Source: Candidatus Kuenenia stuttgartensis (GTDB lineage Bacteria > Pseudomonadota > Alphaproteobacteria > SMXS01). From it: DNA of 44,081 nucleotides. The stretch spans positions 1-44,081 of the forward strand of contig CALQFM020000031.1 in the NCBI GenBank assembly GCA_943329845.2, in the 5' to 3' direction. Of this stretch, positions 34,146-42,572 are shown in pieces. Numbering within the stretch: position 1 is the stretch's first letter; each line of letters begins with the position of its first letter. The notes below the pieces were generated by a model. It did not search any database. It saw only the letters and a program-made list of their open reading frames with translations, and was not told where the DNA came from. The translations under genes were made by a program, and so were the position numbers.

Positions 34146-35126
34146 ATGAAAGCTGTGCTGTGCGACGAATACGGGTCGCCCGATGTCCTGAAGCTGGTCG
34201 ACCTGCCGGCGCCGGAGATGAAGCCCGGCCATGTGCGCGTATCGATCCGCGCCGCCGGCGTGAACTTCCAGGACACGCTGATCATCAAGGGCACCTACCA
34301 GTTCAAGCCGCCCATGCCGTTCATCCCGGGCGGCGAGGCCGCGGGCGTCGTTACGGAAGTCGCGGACGACGTGAAGGGCTTCGCGGTGGGCGACCATGTG
34401 CTCGCGCTGACCAGCTGGGGCAGCTTCTGCGAGGAGATTGTCGCCCCGGCCGACCGCTGCGTGAAGTTCCCGGCTGGCATGGACTTCGCCGAGGCCGCAG
34501 GCTTCCTGACCAATTTCGGCACGTCCTATCACGCGCTCGTCCACCGGGCGAATCTGCAAAAGGGCGAGACGCTGCTGGTGCTCGGCGCCGCGGGCGGCGT
34601 TGGCCTGGCGGCGGTGCAGATCGGCAAGGCGCTGGGCGCGACTGTGATCGCCGCCGCGTCGAGCGAGGCCAAGCTGAAGATCGCGAAGGAATCGGGCGCC
34701 GACCACCTGATCAACTACGCCGAGGGCGAGTACAAGGAGACGGTCAAGGAATTGACCGGCGGCAAGGGCGCCGACGTGATCTATGACGCGGTCGGCGGCG
34801 ACTATTTCGACCAGGCGCTGCGCTGCGTGAACTGGAACGGCCGGATTCTGGTCGTCGGTTTTGCCAGCGGCCGGATTCCGACCGCGCCGGTGAACCTGAC
34901 CTTGCTGAAGGGCTGCTCGATCGTCGGCGTGTTCTACGGCCGCTTCAAGCAGGAGGAGCCGGAGAAGAGCCAGCAGGCGATCGAGGAGATCGTCGATTTG
35001 TATCGCCAGGGCAAGCTGAAGCCCCATATTTCACGGCGTATGCCGCTGGAGCAGGCCAGGGAAGCCCTGAACCTGTTTGTCAATCGCGAGGCCGAGGGTA
35101 AGATCGTCCTCACAGCAGGCGCATGA
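34146..35126 (+). CDS. NADPH:quinone oxidoreductase family protein (MDR)
   Basis: The 326-residue product is a zinc-free quinone-oxidoreductase-type MDR: GVNFQDTLIIKGTYQFKPPMPFIPGGEAAG (key part PFIPGGEAAG), LLVLGAAGGVGLAAVQIGKALGA for NADPH (key part GAAGGVGLA), and TGGKGADVIYDAVGGDYFDQAL. It reduces quinones or enones or acts on CoA-linked enoyl groups. An acggggaaagcggcc site precedes the ATG. It is the first of a plus-strand run and closely resembles the gene at 35753, with which it brackets the HD-domain gene. Confidence 0.95.
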   Translation: MKAVLCDEYGSPDVLKLVDLPAPEMKPGHVRVSIRAAGVNFQDTLIIKGTYQFKPPMPFIPGGEAAGVVTEVADDVKGFAVGDHVLALTSWGSFCEEIVAPADRCVKFPAGMDFAEAAGFLTNFGTSYHALVHRANLQKGETLLVLGAAGGVGLAAVQIGKALGATVIAAASSEAKLKIAKESGADHLINYAEGEYKETVKELTGGKGADVIYDAVGGDYFDQALRCVNWNGRILVVGFASGRIPTAPVNLTLLKGCSIVGVFYGRFKQEEPEKSQQAIEEIVDLYRQGKLKPHISRRMPLEQAREALNLFVNREAEGKIVLTAGA

Positions 35127-35146
35127 ACCAATCGGGGAACCGGAAC

Positions 35147-35743
35147 ATGACGGACAACTCAGAATCGCACGAACTGTCGCAGTTCACGCGCATGGACGAA
35201 GGCACCGCCGAGGATTGGGAAATCATCGGCCGTGAATACATGAAGATGGCGAGCGGCGTTGTCGACCGGGTCATCGAGCACATGAAGCTGCTCGACGGCG
35301 ACTTTGGCGGCTTCCAGGTCGATCGCCTGACCCACAGCCTGCAGACCGCGACCCGCGCCTACCGCGACGGCAGGGACGAGGAATATGTCGTCTGCGCGCT
35401 GCTGCATGACATCGGCGACACGCTGGGCACCTATCACCACGGCGCGGTCGCGGCGGCGATCCTGAAGCCTTTTGTCTCCGAAGCCAACCGCTGGATGCTC
35501 GAGAACCACACCGACTTCCAAGGCTACTACTATTACGAGTTCGTCGGCCTCGACAAAAACCGGCGCGACAAGTTCATCGACAGCCCGTACTACGAACACA
35601 CTAGGGAATTCATCGACAAGTACGACATGCCGGCGTTCGATCCGAACTACCCGACCATGACGCTCGAGGAATTCGAGCCGATGATGCGCCGGGTGATGCG
35701 CAAGCAGCTCAAGTCCAAGATCGCCAAGTACGCCGCCGAGTAA
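35147..35743 (+). CDS. HD-domain protein, candidate mixed-valent diiron oxygenase
   Basis: The 198-residue product has the HD-fold ligand series His63 (LTHSLQTA), His87-Asp88 (LLHDIGD), His97/His98 (TYHHGA), His121 (ENHTDFQGYYYY) and Asp157 or Asp160 (EFIDKYD). The spacing, especially 24 residues from the first His to HD and 23 between the next two, and the HxxQ form match HD-domain oxygenases such as PhnZ and TmpB more than ordinary phosphohydrolases. A diiron C-H or C-P cleaving oxygenase is therefore possible; hydrolase activity is the alternative. Start: ATG at 35147 (MTDNSE), or ATG at 35123 overlapping the preceding stop as ATGA. It lies between two paralogous quinone-oxidoreductase genes. 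Confidence 0.85.
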   Translation: MTDNSESHELSQFTRMDEGTAEDWEIIGREYMKMASGVVDRVIEHMKLLDGDFGGFQVDRLTHSLQTATRAYRDGRDEEYVVCALLHDIGDTLGTYHHGAVAAAILKPFVSEANRWMLENHTDFQGYYYYEFVGLDKNRRDKFIDSPYYEHTREFIDKYDMPAFDPNYPTMTLEEFEPMMRRVMRKQLKSKIAKYAAE

Positions 35744-35752
35744 GCCAGCGCC

Positions 35753-36739
35753 ATGCGCGCCTGGATCTGTCGCGCCTACAGCGACTACCATGATGTTGTG
35801 ATCGACACCGTTCCCGACCCGGTTGCCGGGCCAGGCCAGGTGCTGATCAAGCCGCGCGCCGCCTGCGTCACCTTCGTCGAGATGCTCCAGGTCCAGGGCC
35901 TGCACCAGCACAAATACCCGACTCCCTTCATCCCGGGCGGCGAATGCGCCGGCGAGGTGGTCGCGGTAGGCGAGGGCGTCACCCGTTTCAAGGTGGGCGA
36001 CAGGGTCATGGGCGGCGTGCGCACCGGCGCCTATGCGGAGCTCGTCGCCGCCGACCAGGGCGGCCTGCATCATCTGCCGGCGCCGTTCGACTGGTATACC
36101 GGTGCGTCGTTCGGCAGCGCGTATCGCACCGCCTGGGTGGGCATCGTCACCCGAGGCCAGATCCAGAAGGGCGAGACCCTGCTGGTGCACGCGGCCTCCG
36201 GCGGCGTCGGACTCGCGGCGGTCGAGTTGGGCAAGATCCTGGGCTGCACCGTCATCGGCACCGGCGGCGACGACAAGCGCCTCGAGATCGCCAGGCAGAT
36301 GGGCGCCGACCACGTCATCAACTACCGCGAGACTCCCCGCTTCCGCGACAAGGTCAAGGAACTCACCGGCGGCAAGGGCGCCGATGTGATCTATGATCCG
36401 GTCGGTGGCGATGTGTTCGATGAGTCGATCCGCTGCATCGCCACGTTCGGTCGGATCCTGATCATCGGCTTCACCAGTGGCCGGATTCCGTCGGTGCCGG
36501 TGAACTATCCGCTGATCAAGCAGTTCTCGGTGATCGGCGTGCGCGCTGGCGAGTATGGCCGGCAGAATCCCGAAGGCGGCCGCAAGGTCACCGCGGATAT
36601 GATGCGCATGGCCAATGAAGGCCTGTTCCACCCCCATGTTCATGCGGTCATGCCGTTCGAAGGCCTGGTCGACGCGTTCGACGCGATTGCTGGCCGCACC
36701 GTGGCTGGACGCATCGTGATGGAGATATCCCGTGACTGA
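35753..36739 (+). CDS. NADPH:quinone oxidoreductase family protein (MDR), paralog
   Basis: The 328-residue product repeats the plan of the gene at 34146: PFIPGGECAGEVVAVGEG, HAASGGVGLAAVELGKILG for NADPH, and TGGKGADVIYDPVGGDVFDES, then GRILIIGFTSGRIPSVPVN. No zinc ligands are apparent. It starts 9 nt after the HD-domain gene and overlaps the Nudix gene by 8 nt. The pair probably arose by duplication and may process the two sides or two successive intermediates of the HD-protein reaction; this is inference. Confidence 0.94.
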   Translation: MRAWICRAYSDYHDVVIDTVPDPVAGPGQVLIKPRAACVTFVEMLQVQGLHQHKYPTPFIPGGECAGEVVAVGEGVTRFKVGDRVMGGVRTGAYAELVAADQGGLHHLPAPFDWYTGASFGSAYRTAWVGIVTRGQIQKGETLLVHAASGGVGLAAVELGKILGCTVIGTGGDDKRLEIARQMGADHVINYRETPRFRDKVKELTGGKGADVIYDPVGGDVFDESIRCIATFGRILIIGFTSGRIPSVPVNYPLIKQFSVIGVRAGEYGRQNPEGGRKVTADMMRMANEGLFHPHVHAVMPFEGLVDAFDAIAGRTVAGRIVMEISRD

Positions 36740-37412
36740 GGAAAAGCCTGTCGAGGCCTACAAGCTGAAGCCCAAGGACGCGGCGACGCTGCTGATCATC
36801 CGCGGCGGCGAAGAAGTGCTGATGGGCGTGCGCAGCGCCAGGCACGCGTTCATGCCGAACAAGTACGTCTTCCCCGGCGGCAGGGTGGACCGCGCCGACG
36901 CGCTGGTGCCACGGCCTGTCGACCTGCGGCCCGACGTGGCGGCCAAGCTGGAGCGCGGCGCGTCGCCCAGCCGCTCGCGGGCGCTGGCCATGGCGGCGGT
37001 GCGCGAGACCTTCGAGGAAGCCGGCATGATTCTGGGCGCCGAGCATCCGCCTGTCCGCACCGGTTCGCCGCACTGGAAGCCGTTCTATGCCAGCGGCCTT
37101 GTCCCGGCGCTCGACAAGCTGGAATACATCGCCCGGGCGATCACGCCGCCCGGCCGTCCTCGCCGCTTCGACACCCGCTTCCTGATGGTCGACGCCGACC
37201 ACCTTCGCGGCGATATCGCCGGGAGCGGCGAACTGTTGAACCTCAACTGGGTGAAGCTGAAGGAGGCGCAGGACCTGGACCTGCCCAATATCACCCGGCT
37301 GATCATCGAGATCGCCCGCCGTCGCATCGACGACGGCGAACACCTGAAGGACGATGCCCGTGTGCCTTTCGTCCGCACGGTCAAGCGCCGGCATATCATC
37401 GGTGACCACTGA
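36732..37412 (+). CDS. Nudix hydrolase with an insertion in the Nudix box (NUDT19-like)
   Basis: The 226-residue product begins at a GTG overlapping the previous stop. The Nudix box is split: the first part is FPGGRVDRADAL (Gly49-50), the second AAVRETFEEAGMILG (Arg91, Glu92, Glu95, Glu96, Gly98), about 37 residues later instead of directly. Such an insertion is known in NUDT19-type CoA diphosphatases, so hydrolysis of CoA or acyl-CoA diphosphates is plausible. That suits a window rich in CoA-thioester genes. It overlaps the next gene by 11 nt. Confidence 0.9.
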   Translation: MTEEKPVEAYKLKPKDAATLLIIRGGEEVLMGVRSARHAFMPNKYVFPGGRVDRADALVPRPVDLRPDVAAKLERGASPSRSRALAMAAVRETFEEAGMILGAEHPPVRTGSPHWKPFYASGLVPALDKLEYIARAITPPGRPRRFDTRFLMVDADHLRGDIAGSGELLNLNWVKLKEAQDLDLPNITRLIIEIARRRIDDGEHLKDDARVPFVRTVKRRHIIGDH

Positions 37413-38937
37413 CGCCCGTGCGCCCCTGGCGACGCCCGGACAGGAGGAAGTTGTCCGCTTCCTCGCCGGCGGGCAGGCTTTCGGCGCACCTGCCGAGCAC
37501 ATCGAAACCCACATCTCGCACCTGTTCCTGGCCGGGGACCGTGCCTGGAAGCTGAAGCGCGCCATCACGCTCAATTTCCTCGACTTCTCGACCGCCGAAC
37601 GCCGCCGCGCCACTTGCGAGCGCGAGGTATTGCTGAACCGCAGGACCGCGCCGGACTTTTATCTCGGCATCACACCGGTGACCTGGGACGGTACGGTACT
37701 CGCCGTTGGCGGAGCGGGCGAGCCGGTCGACTGGCTGATCGAGATGCGGCTCTTCGATCAGGAAACCCTGTTCCACCGGCTCGCGGAACGCGGCGCGCTG
37801 ACCCGGCCCCTGGCCGCCGCTCTCGCCGAGCAGGTGATCGCCTTTCATGGGGCCGCCGAACACCGGCCGGACAAGGGTGGCGCCGCGGCCATCCGCGGGA
37901 CCGCCCGCGATGTGGCCGTCAACCTGCGCGCCATTCCGGCGGGAATCCTGTCCCCGGCCGATGTCGAGGCCTGGGCGACCCGCATCGACGCGGCCTTCGC
38001 CGCCAACGCCCGACTACTGGACGGCCGGCGCGAGACAGGGTTCGTGCGCCTGTGCCACGGCGATATGCACCTGGCCAACATCTGCCTGGTTGACGGCCGC
38101 CCGGCGCTGTTCGACTGCATCGAGTTCAACGACGACATTGCCTGCATCGACGTGCTGTTCGACCTGGCGTTCGTGCTGATGGATCTGCTGTTCCATGGTC
38201 TGGCCGAGGCGGCGAACCTGGTCCTGTCGCGTTACCTCAGCGCGACCCGGGATTTCGCCGGGCTCGCCGCCATGCCGGCATTCCTGTCGCTGCGCGCGGC
38301 GATCCGGGCGATGGCCGTGGGGATGGCAGCCTCGAGCGAAGCCGGCGCAACGATCGCTCGGGACTATATGACCACCGCCGCCACGTTGCTGACGCGGCCC
38401 GAGAGGCGGCTGGTCGCGTTGGGCGGCCTGTCCGGTACGGGCAAGTCGACTCTGGCCATGGGGATCGCCGGGCAGATTGCTCCTGGGGCAGGCGCGGTGA
38501 CCGTCTCCAGCGACGTCGCCCGCAAGCGTCTCATGGGCGTTGCGCCTGAGCAGGCGTTGCCGCTGGAAGCCTACAGGCCGGAGATCAGCGCCCAGGTCTA
38601 CGCGCGGCTGTTCGACGACGTGGCGGCCGCGCTCGGCGCCGGACAGGCGGTGATCGCCGACGCGACCTTCGTCCGGCCTCAAGGTCGGCAACGCCTGCGC
38701 GAACTGGCCGCCGCCGCGGGCGCGCCGTTCCATGGCCTCTGGCTGGAGGCGCCCGCCGAGGTGCTGCGCGACCGTGTCGCCGGGAGGCTCGGCGATCCTT
38801 CCGACGCGGATGTCGGCGTGCTCGAGAGGCAGATGCGGGAGGATGTTGGCACGATCGACTGGACGCGGCTGGATTCCAGCCATCCGGACTTGCGTGCACA
38901 CGCCCTCACGGCGATCGCGTTGCCGGCAGTCGGCTAG
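37402..38937 (+). CDS. APH-like kinase fused to a P-loop (AAA/kinase) domain
   Basis: The approximately 511-residue product combines an N-terminal aminoglycoside-phosphotransferase-like domain (catalytic CHGDMHLANICLVDG and DCIEFND, about residues 210-245) with a C-terminal P-loop domain starting GGLSGTGKSTLA (Walker A, about 345-355) and having FVRPQGRQRLRELA. This fused architecture is widespread and usually named AAA-family ATPase; function is unknown, although zeta-toxin-like or gluconokinase-like small-molecule kinases share the second domain. I chose the GTG at 37402 (VTTDARAP), 11 nt inside the Nudix gene; an earlier GTG at 37354 is less likely. Confidence 0.87.
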   Translation: MTTDARAPLATPGQEEVVRFLAGGQAFGAPAEHIETHISHLFLAGDRAWKLKRAITLNFLDFSTAERRRATCEREVLLNRRTAPDFYLGITPVTWDGTVLAVGGAGEPVDWLIEMRLFDQETLFHRLAERGALTRPLAAALAEQVIAFHGAAEHRPDKGGAAAIRGTARDVAVNLRAIPAGILSPADVEAWATRIDAAFAANARLLDGRRETGFVRLCHGDMHLANICLVDGRPALFDCIEFNDDIACIDVLFDLAFVLMDLLFHGLAEAANLVLSRYLSATRDFAGLAAMPAFLSLRAAIRAMAVGMAASSEAGATIARDYMTTAATLLTRPERRLVALGGLSGTGKSTLAMGIAGQIAPGAGAVTVSSDVARKRLMGVAPEQALPLEAYRPEISAQVYARLFDDVAAALGAGQAVIADATFVRPQGRQRLRELAAAAGAPFHGLWLEAPAEVLRDRVAGRLGDPSDADVGVLERQMREDVGTIDWTRLDSSHPDLRAHALTAIALPAVG

Positions 38938-39009
38938 ATGGTCTCGCATAAGCGTCATACAAATTGAGCGAACAGTCGCTACCATGGCGACAAACCGCCC
39001 TGGAGCTCC

Positions 39010-41655
39010 ATGTCCGTCCGTAACCTAGACAAGCTGTTTCGTCCCGCTTCCGTGGCGGTGATCGGTGCCACCGACCGGCCGTCAGCGGTTGGCGAGGTGG
39101 TCATGCGCAACCTGCTCGCGGGCGGATTTTCCGGCCGCATCATGCCGGTCAGTCCGAAGCGCGACAGCCTGATGGGCCAACCCTGCTATCGCGATGTGGC
39201 CGGCCTGCCCGAGACACCCGACCTGGCCGTGATCTGTACCCCTGCGCCAACCGTGCCGGGTATCATCGCCGAACTGGGCACGCGCGGCACCAGGGCAGCC
39301 GTGGTGATCACCGCCGGCGTTGAACGCGAGGCCATGCTGAATGCGGCCAGGCCCAACCTCTTGCGCATCCTGGGACATAATTGCGTCGGCCTGCTGGTGC
39401 CGGGAATCGGGCTGAACGCCAGCTTCGCGCCTGGCACGCTCGGGGCCGGAGAGATCGCGTTCGTGTCGCAGTCGGGTGCATTGTGCACCGCCGTGCTCGA
39501 CTGGGCAGCCGCGCGGGGCATCGGCTTCTCCCATTTCGTCTCGCTCGGAAACTGTGCCGACGTGGATTTCGGCGACGTGGTCGACTACCTGGCCCAGGAT
39601 CCTGGAACACGGTCCATCCTGCTCTACATCGAGTCGGTGACAGACGCCCGAAAGTTCCTCTCAGCGTGCCGGGCGGCGTCGCGCGCCAAGCCGATCATCG
39701 CCATCAAGGCCGGCCGATTCGCGCAGGGCGCGAAGGCGGCCGCATCGCACACCGGCGCGCTGGCCGGCCGCGACGATGTCTATTCGGCGGCGCTGGAACG
39801 CGGCGGCGTGCTTCGTGTCGATACCACCGAAGAACTGTTCGAGGCGGTCGAGACCCTGGCCCGCGCGCGGCGGCCGGCAGGCGACGGGCTGGTTGTCCTC
39901 ACCAATGGCGGTGGGTTGGGCGTAATGGCGGCGGACGCGCTGGCCGCCCGCGGCGGTGCGCTCGCCGAACTCTCGGAGGCGACCGTCGCGGCGCTGGACA
40001 AGGTCCTGCCACCGACCTGGTCGCGGGGCAATCCGGTCGACATCATCGGCGACGCGCCCGGCGCCCGCTACGGCGACGCGCTCGACGTTCTGCTCTCGGC
40101 GCCCGAAGCCGACGCCCTGCTGGTCATGCACGCACCCACGGGAATCACCTCGAGTGACGAAGTGGCGCGCGGTGTCGTCGAAAAGCTCGATGGCGCGGGC
40201 AAGACCGTGCTGGCCAACTGGATGGGCGGCAAGGTGGTCGCACCGGGCCGGGAGATTCTCGAGACGGCCGGCATTCCATCATTCGAGACCCCGGGCGCCG
40301 CGATCAGCGCATTCAGCCAGCTCAGCGGATACCGCAACCTCCAGTCTCTGCTGTACGAAACCCCGTCCGCCAGTCCGGAACACTTCAAGCCGGACCAGGC
40401 GCGCGCCAGGTCGGTGATCGACGCCGTGCTCGCCGATGGGCGCAGCCTGCTGACCGAGTACGAAGCCAAGGAACTGCTGGATGCCTACGCCATCCCTATC
40501 GTGGTCACCCGCATTGCCGGCGACGCGGCCGAAGCGGTGCGCCTGGCTGACGAGATGGGCTATCCGGTCGTCATCAAGATTCTTTCCCGCGAGATCAGCC
40601 ACAAATCGGATGTTGGCGGCGTCGCGCTCAATCTGAAGTCGGCGGAAGCCGTGCGCTCGGCGGTCGAGACCATTGCCGCGCGGGTGGCCGAGCTTCGCCC
40701 CGACGCCAAGCTGGATGGCTTCACCGTTCAGCAGATGATCGCGCGTCCGACGGCCCACGAGCTGTTGGTCGGCTGCTTCACCGACGATGTGTTCGGACCG
40801 GTCATCATGTTCGGCCAGGGCGGCACCGCCGTCGAGGTGATCCGCGACCGGGCCGTGGCGCTGCCGCCGCTCAACATGGCCATCGCCGCGCGCCTTGTCG
40901 CCACGACACGGGTTTCGCGCCTGCTCGAAGGCTACCGCGACCGGCCGCGCGCCGACATGGACGCGATCCGGCTGGCGCTGCTGAAGCTGGCGCAGCTCGT
41001 GATCGACTTTCCGGAAGTTGCCGAACTGGACATCAACCCGCTGCTCGCCGACGACAAGGGCGTGACCGCTCTCGATGCGCGCGTTGTCGTTCGCGCCGCA
41101 GCGGTCGCCGGCGTCGGCCACCTCGCCATCCGCCCCTATCCGGACGGACTGGAGCAGAAAGTGGAACTCCGTACCGGCGAGACGGTGCTGCTGCGTCCGA
41201 TCCGACCCGAGGACGAGGCGGCGCACGCGGCGTTCTTCGGGCGGCTGGAGCAGGAGGATGTGCGCTTCCGCTTCTTCGCCGTGGTGAAGCAGCCGGACCA
41301 TGAAACGCTCGCCCGCTTTACCCAGATCGACTACGACCGCGAGATGTGCTTCATCGCCACGCGGATGAACGACGGCGCGGCCGAAATGCTGGGCGTGGTG
41401 CGCGCCATCGCCGACCCCGACAACGAGCGGGCGGAGTACGCGATCATCGTCCGCTCCGACCTGAAGGGTGCCGGGCTGGGGCAGGCGCTGATGGAGAAGC
41501 TGATCGCCTATATGCGCGCGCGGGGCACGAAGCAGTTGTGGGGCGATGTCCTGGCAGACAACAATGCGATGCTGGACCTCGCCGAGCGGCTGGGCTTCCG
41601 GAAACGCCCCGGTCTTGATGGATCGGCGATCCGCACCGAGCTGACGCTGACGTGA
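39010..41655 (+). CDS. NDP-forming acyl-CoA synthetase fused to a GNAT domain (Pat/PatZ-like)
   Basis: The 881-residue product has, in order, a CoA-binding domain (SVAVIGATDRPSAVGEV), a succinyl-CoA-ligase-like domain with the phosphorylated-histidine motif AASHTGALAGRDDVY, an ATP-grasp domain (MGYPVVIKILSREISHKSDVGG; key part KILSREISHKSD), and a C-terminal GNAT domain from about 720 (ERAEYAIIVRSDLKGAGLGQALMEKL; key part GAGLGQALM). The order matches PatZ-type protein lysine acetyltransferases, which use acetyl-CoA to acetylate and often inactivate acyl-CoA synthetases. Two AMP-forming ligases are in this window. Start ATG at 39010. Confidence 0.95.
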   Translation: MSVRNLDKLFRPASVAVIGATDRPSAVGEVVMRNLLAGGFSGRIMPVSPKRDSLMGQPCYRDVAGLPETPDLAVICTPAPTVPGIIAELGTRGTRAAVVITAGVEREAMLNAARPNLLRILGHNCVGLLVPGIGLNASFAPGTLGAGEIAFVSQSGALCTAVLDWAAARGIGFSHFVSLGNCADVDFGDVVDYLAQDPGTRSILLYIESVTDARKFLSACRAASRAKPIIAIKAGRFAQGAKAAASHTGALAGRDDVYSAALERGGVLRVDTTEELFEAVETLARARRPAGDGLVVLTNGGGLGVMAADALAARGGALAELSEATVAALDKVLPPTWSRGNPVDIIGDAPGARYGDALDVLLSAPEADALLVMHAPTGITSSDEVARGVVEKLDGAGKTVLANWMGGKVVAPGREILETAGIPSFETPGAAISAFSQLSGYRNLQSLLYETPSASPEHFKPDQARARSVIDAVLADGRSLLTEYEAKELLDAYAIPIVVTRIAGDAAEAVRLADEMGYPVVIKILSREISHKSDVGGVALNLKSAEAVRSAVETIAARVAELRPDAKLDGFTVQQMIARPTAHELLVGCFTDDVFGPVIMFGQGGTAVEVIRDRAVALPPLNMAIAARLVATTRVSRLLEGYRDRPRADMDAIRLALLKLAQLVIDFPEVAELDINPLLADDKGVTALDARVVVRAAAVAGVGHLAIRPYPDGLEQKVELRTGETVLLRPIRPEDEAAHAAFFGRLEQEDVRFRFFAVVKQPDHETLARFTQIDYDREMCFIATRMNDGAAEMLGVVRAIADPDNERAEYAIIVRSDLKGAGLGQALMEKLIAYMRARGTKQLWGDVLADNNAMLDLAERLGFRKRPGLDGSAIRTELTLT

Positions 41656-41662
41656 GACGCCC

Positions 41663-42487
41663 CTAATGGGCCAGCAGCAGCGGCAGGTCCATGCCGCGCA
41701 GCAGGTCGCGGGTGACGCCGCCCAGCACGGTCTCGAACATGCGCGAATGTCCCCACGCGCCGCAGACCAGCAGGTCGGCGCCGAAGTTCCGGGCCTCGAA
41801 CACCAGCGAGGCCGCGGCTGGCCCGTCGACATCCGTCACATAGTCCGCCTCGGCCTTCACGCCGTGCCGCGCCAGATGCTGGGCGATTTCGGCGCCCGGG
41901 ATATGGCGGCTCTCCTCGTCTCCGACGGTCAGCACTTTCACGGCCTCGGCCTTTTCCAGGATCGGCAGGGCGTCGTTGAGCGCACGGGTGGCTTCCTTGC
42001 TGCCGTTCCAGCCGATGATGACCCGCTTGCCGACGCCGGACGACGCGCCGCTCCACGGCACCACCAGCACCGGCCGGCCGGCGGTCAGCACCAGATCGCC
42101 GGGCAGGTTGCCTGCCGCGCCGGCTGGCGCCTGGTCGCCGCCGCCCTGGGGCACGATGACAAGGTCAGTGTAGTGGGCATGCTGGGAGAACACCGCTCGG
42201 ATATCGCCCTCACGGTAGCGCCATTCGGTGCGGATGCCGGTCGCCGCCTCGCGCGCCTTGACCCTGGCCTCGATCTCCCGGGCGGCGGCGCGCGATTCGT
42301 CCATATAGTTTTCTGCCAGGTCCGCCGGCACATAGGGGACGACGCAGGCTGGGACAGGCATGTTGTCGACCACGCTCAGCGCGGTCAGCGTCGCGCCGTG
42401 GGCCTCGGCCAGCGCAAAGGCCACGTCCTCGGTCGCCTGGCCGGCCTGTCCTTCGAACGCATGAAACAGAATGTTCCGGATCGCCAT
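41663..42487 (-). CDS. Universal stress protein, two UspA domains
   Basis: The 274-residue product contains two tandem UspA folds, MAIRNILFHAFEGQAGQATE at the start and GKRVIIGWNGSKEATRALND for the second, which carries the ATP-binding pattern G-x2-G-x9-G in GAWGHSRMFETVLGG. Tandem UspA proteins bind ATP and help survival under stress, including oxygen limitation. The ATG at 42487 has ggagagggtc upstream. A TTGA-N6-TCAA box lies about 72-85 nt upstream (42559-42572), suggesting FNR/FixK control. The gene converges with the acyl-CoA synthetase fusion, with 7 nt between. Confidence 0.92.
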   Translation of the reverse strand: MAIRNILFHAFEGQAGQATEDVAFALAEAHGATLTALSVVDNMPVPACVVPYVPADLAENYMDESRAAAREIEARVKAREAATGIRTEWRYREGDIRAVFSQHAHYTDLVIVPQGGGDQAPAGAAGNLPGDLVLTAGRPVLVVPWSGASSGVGKRVIIGWNGSKEATRALNDALPILEKAEAVKVLTVGDEESRHIPGAEIAQHLARHGVKAEADYVTDVDGPAAASLVFEARNFGADLLVCGAWGHSRMFETVLGGVTRDLLRGMDLPLLLAH

Positions 42488-42558
42488 GACCCTCTCCTGA
42501 TTATGCGGCAATATCACCGCAGCATAAGTCAGGATGGCATGACTGTCCTAACAGGCAA

Positions 42559-42572
42559 TTGACCCTGGTCAA
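42559..42572. promoter_or_regulatory. FNR/FixK-type box upstream of the universal stress gene
   Basis: TTGACCCTGGTCAA is a perfect palindrome fitting TTGAc-N4-gTCAA, the Crp/Fnr-family site of FNR, FixK and DNR. It overlaps the mlaC-like stop codon. A GATATT (-10-like, minus strand 42510-42515) would put the box near -61, a class I position. Confidence 0.5.
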
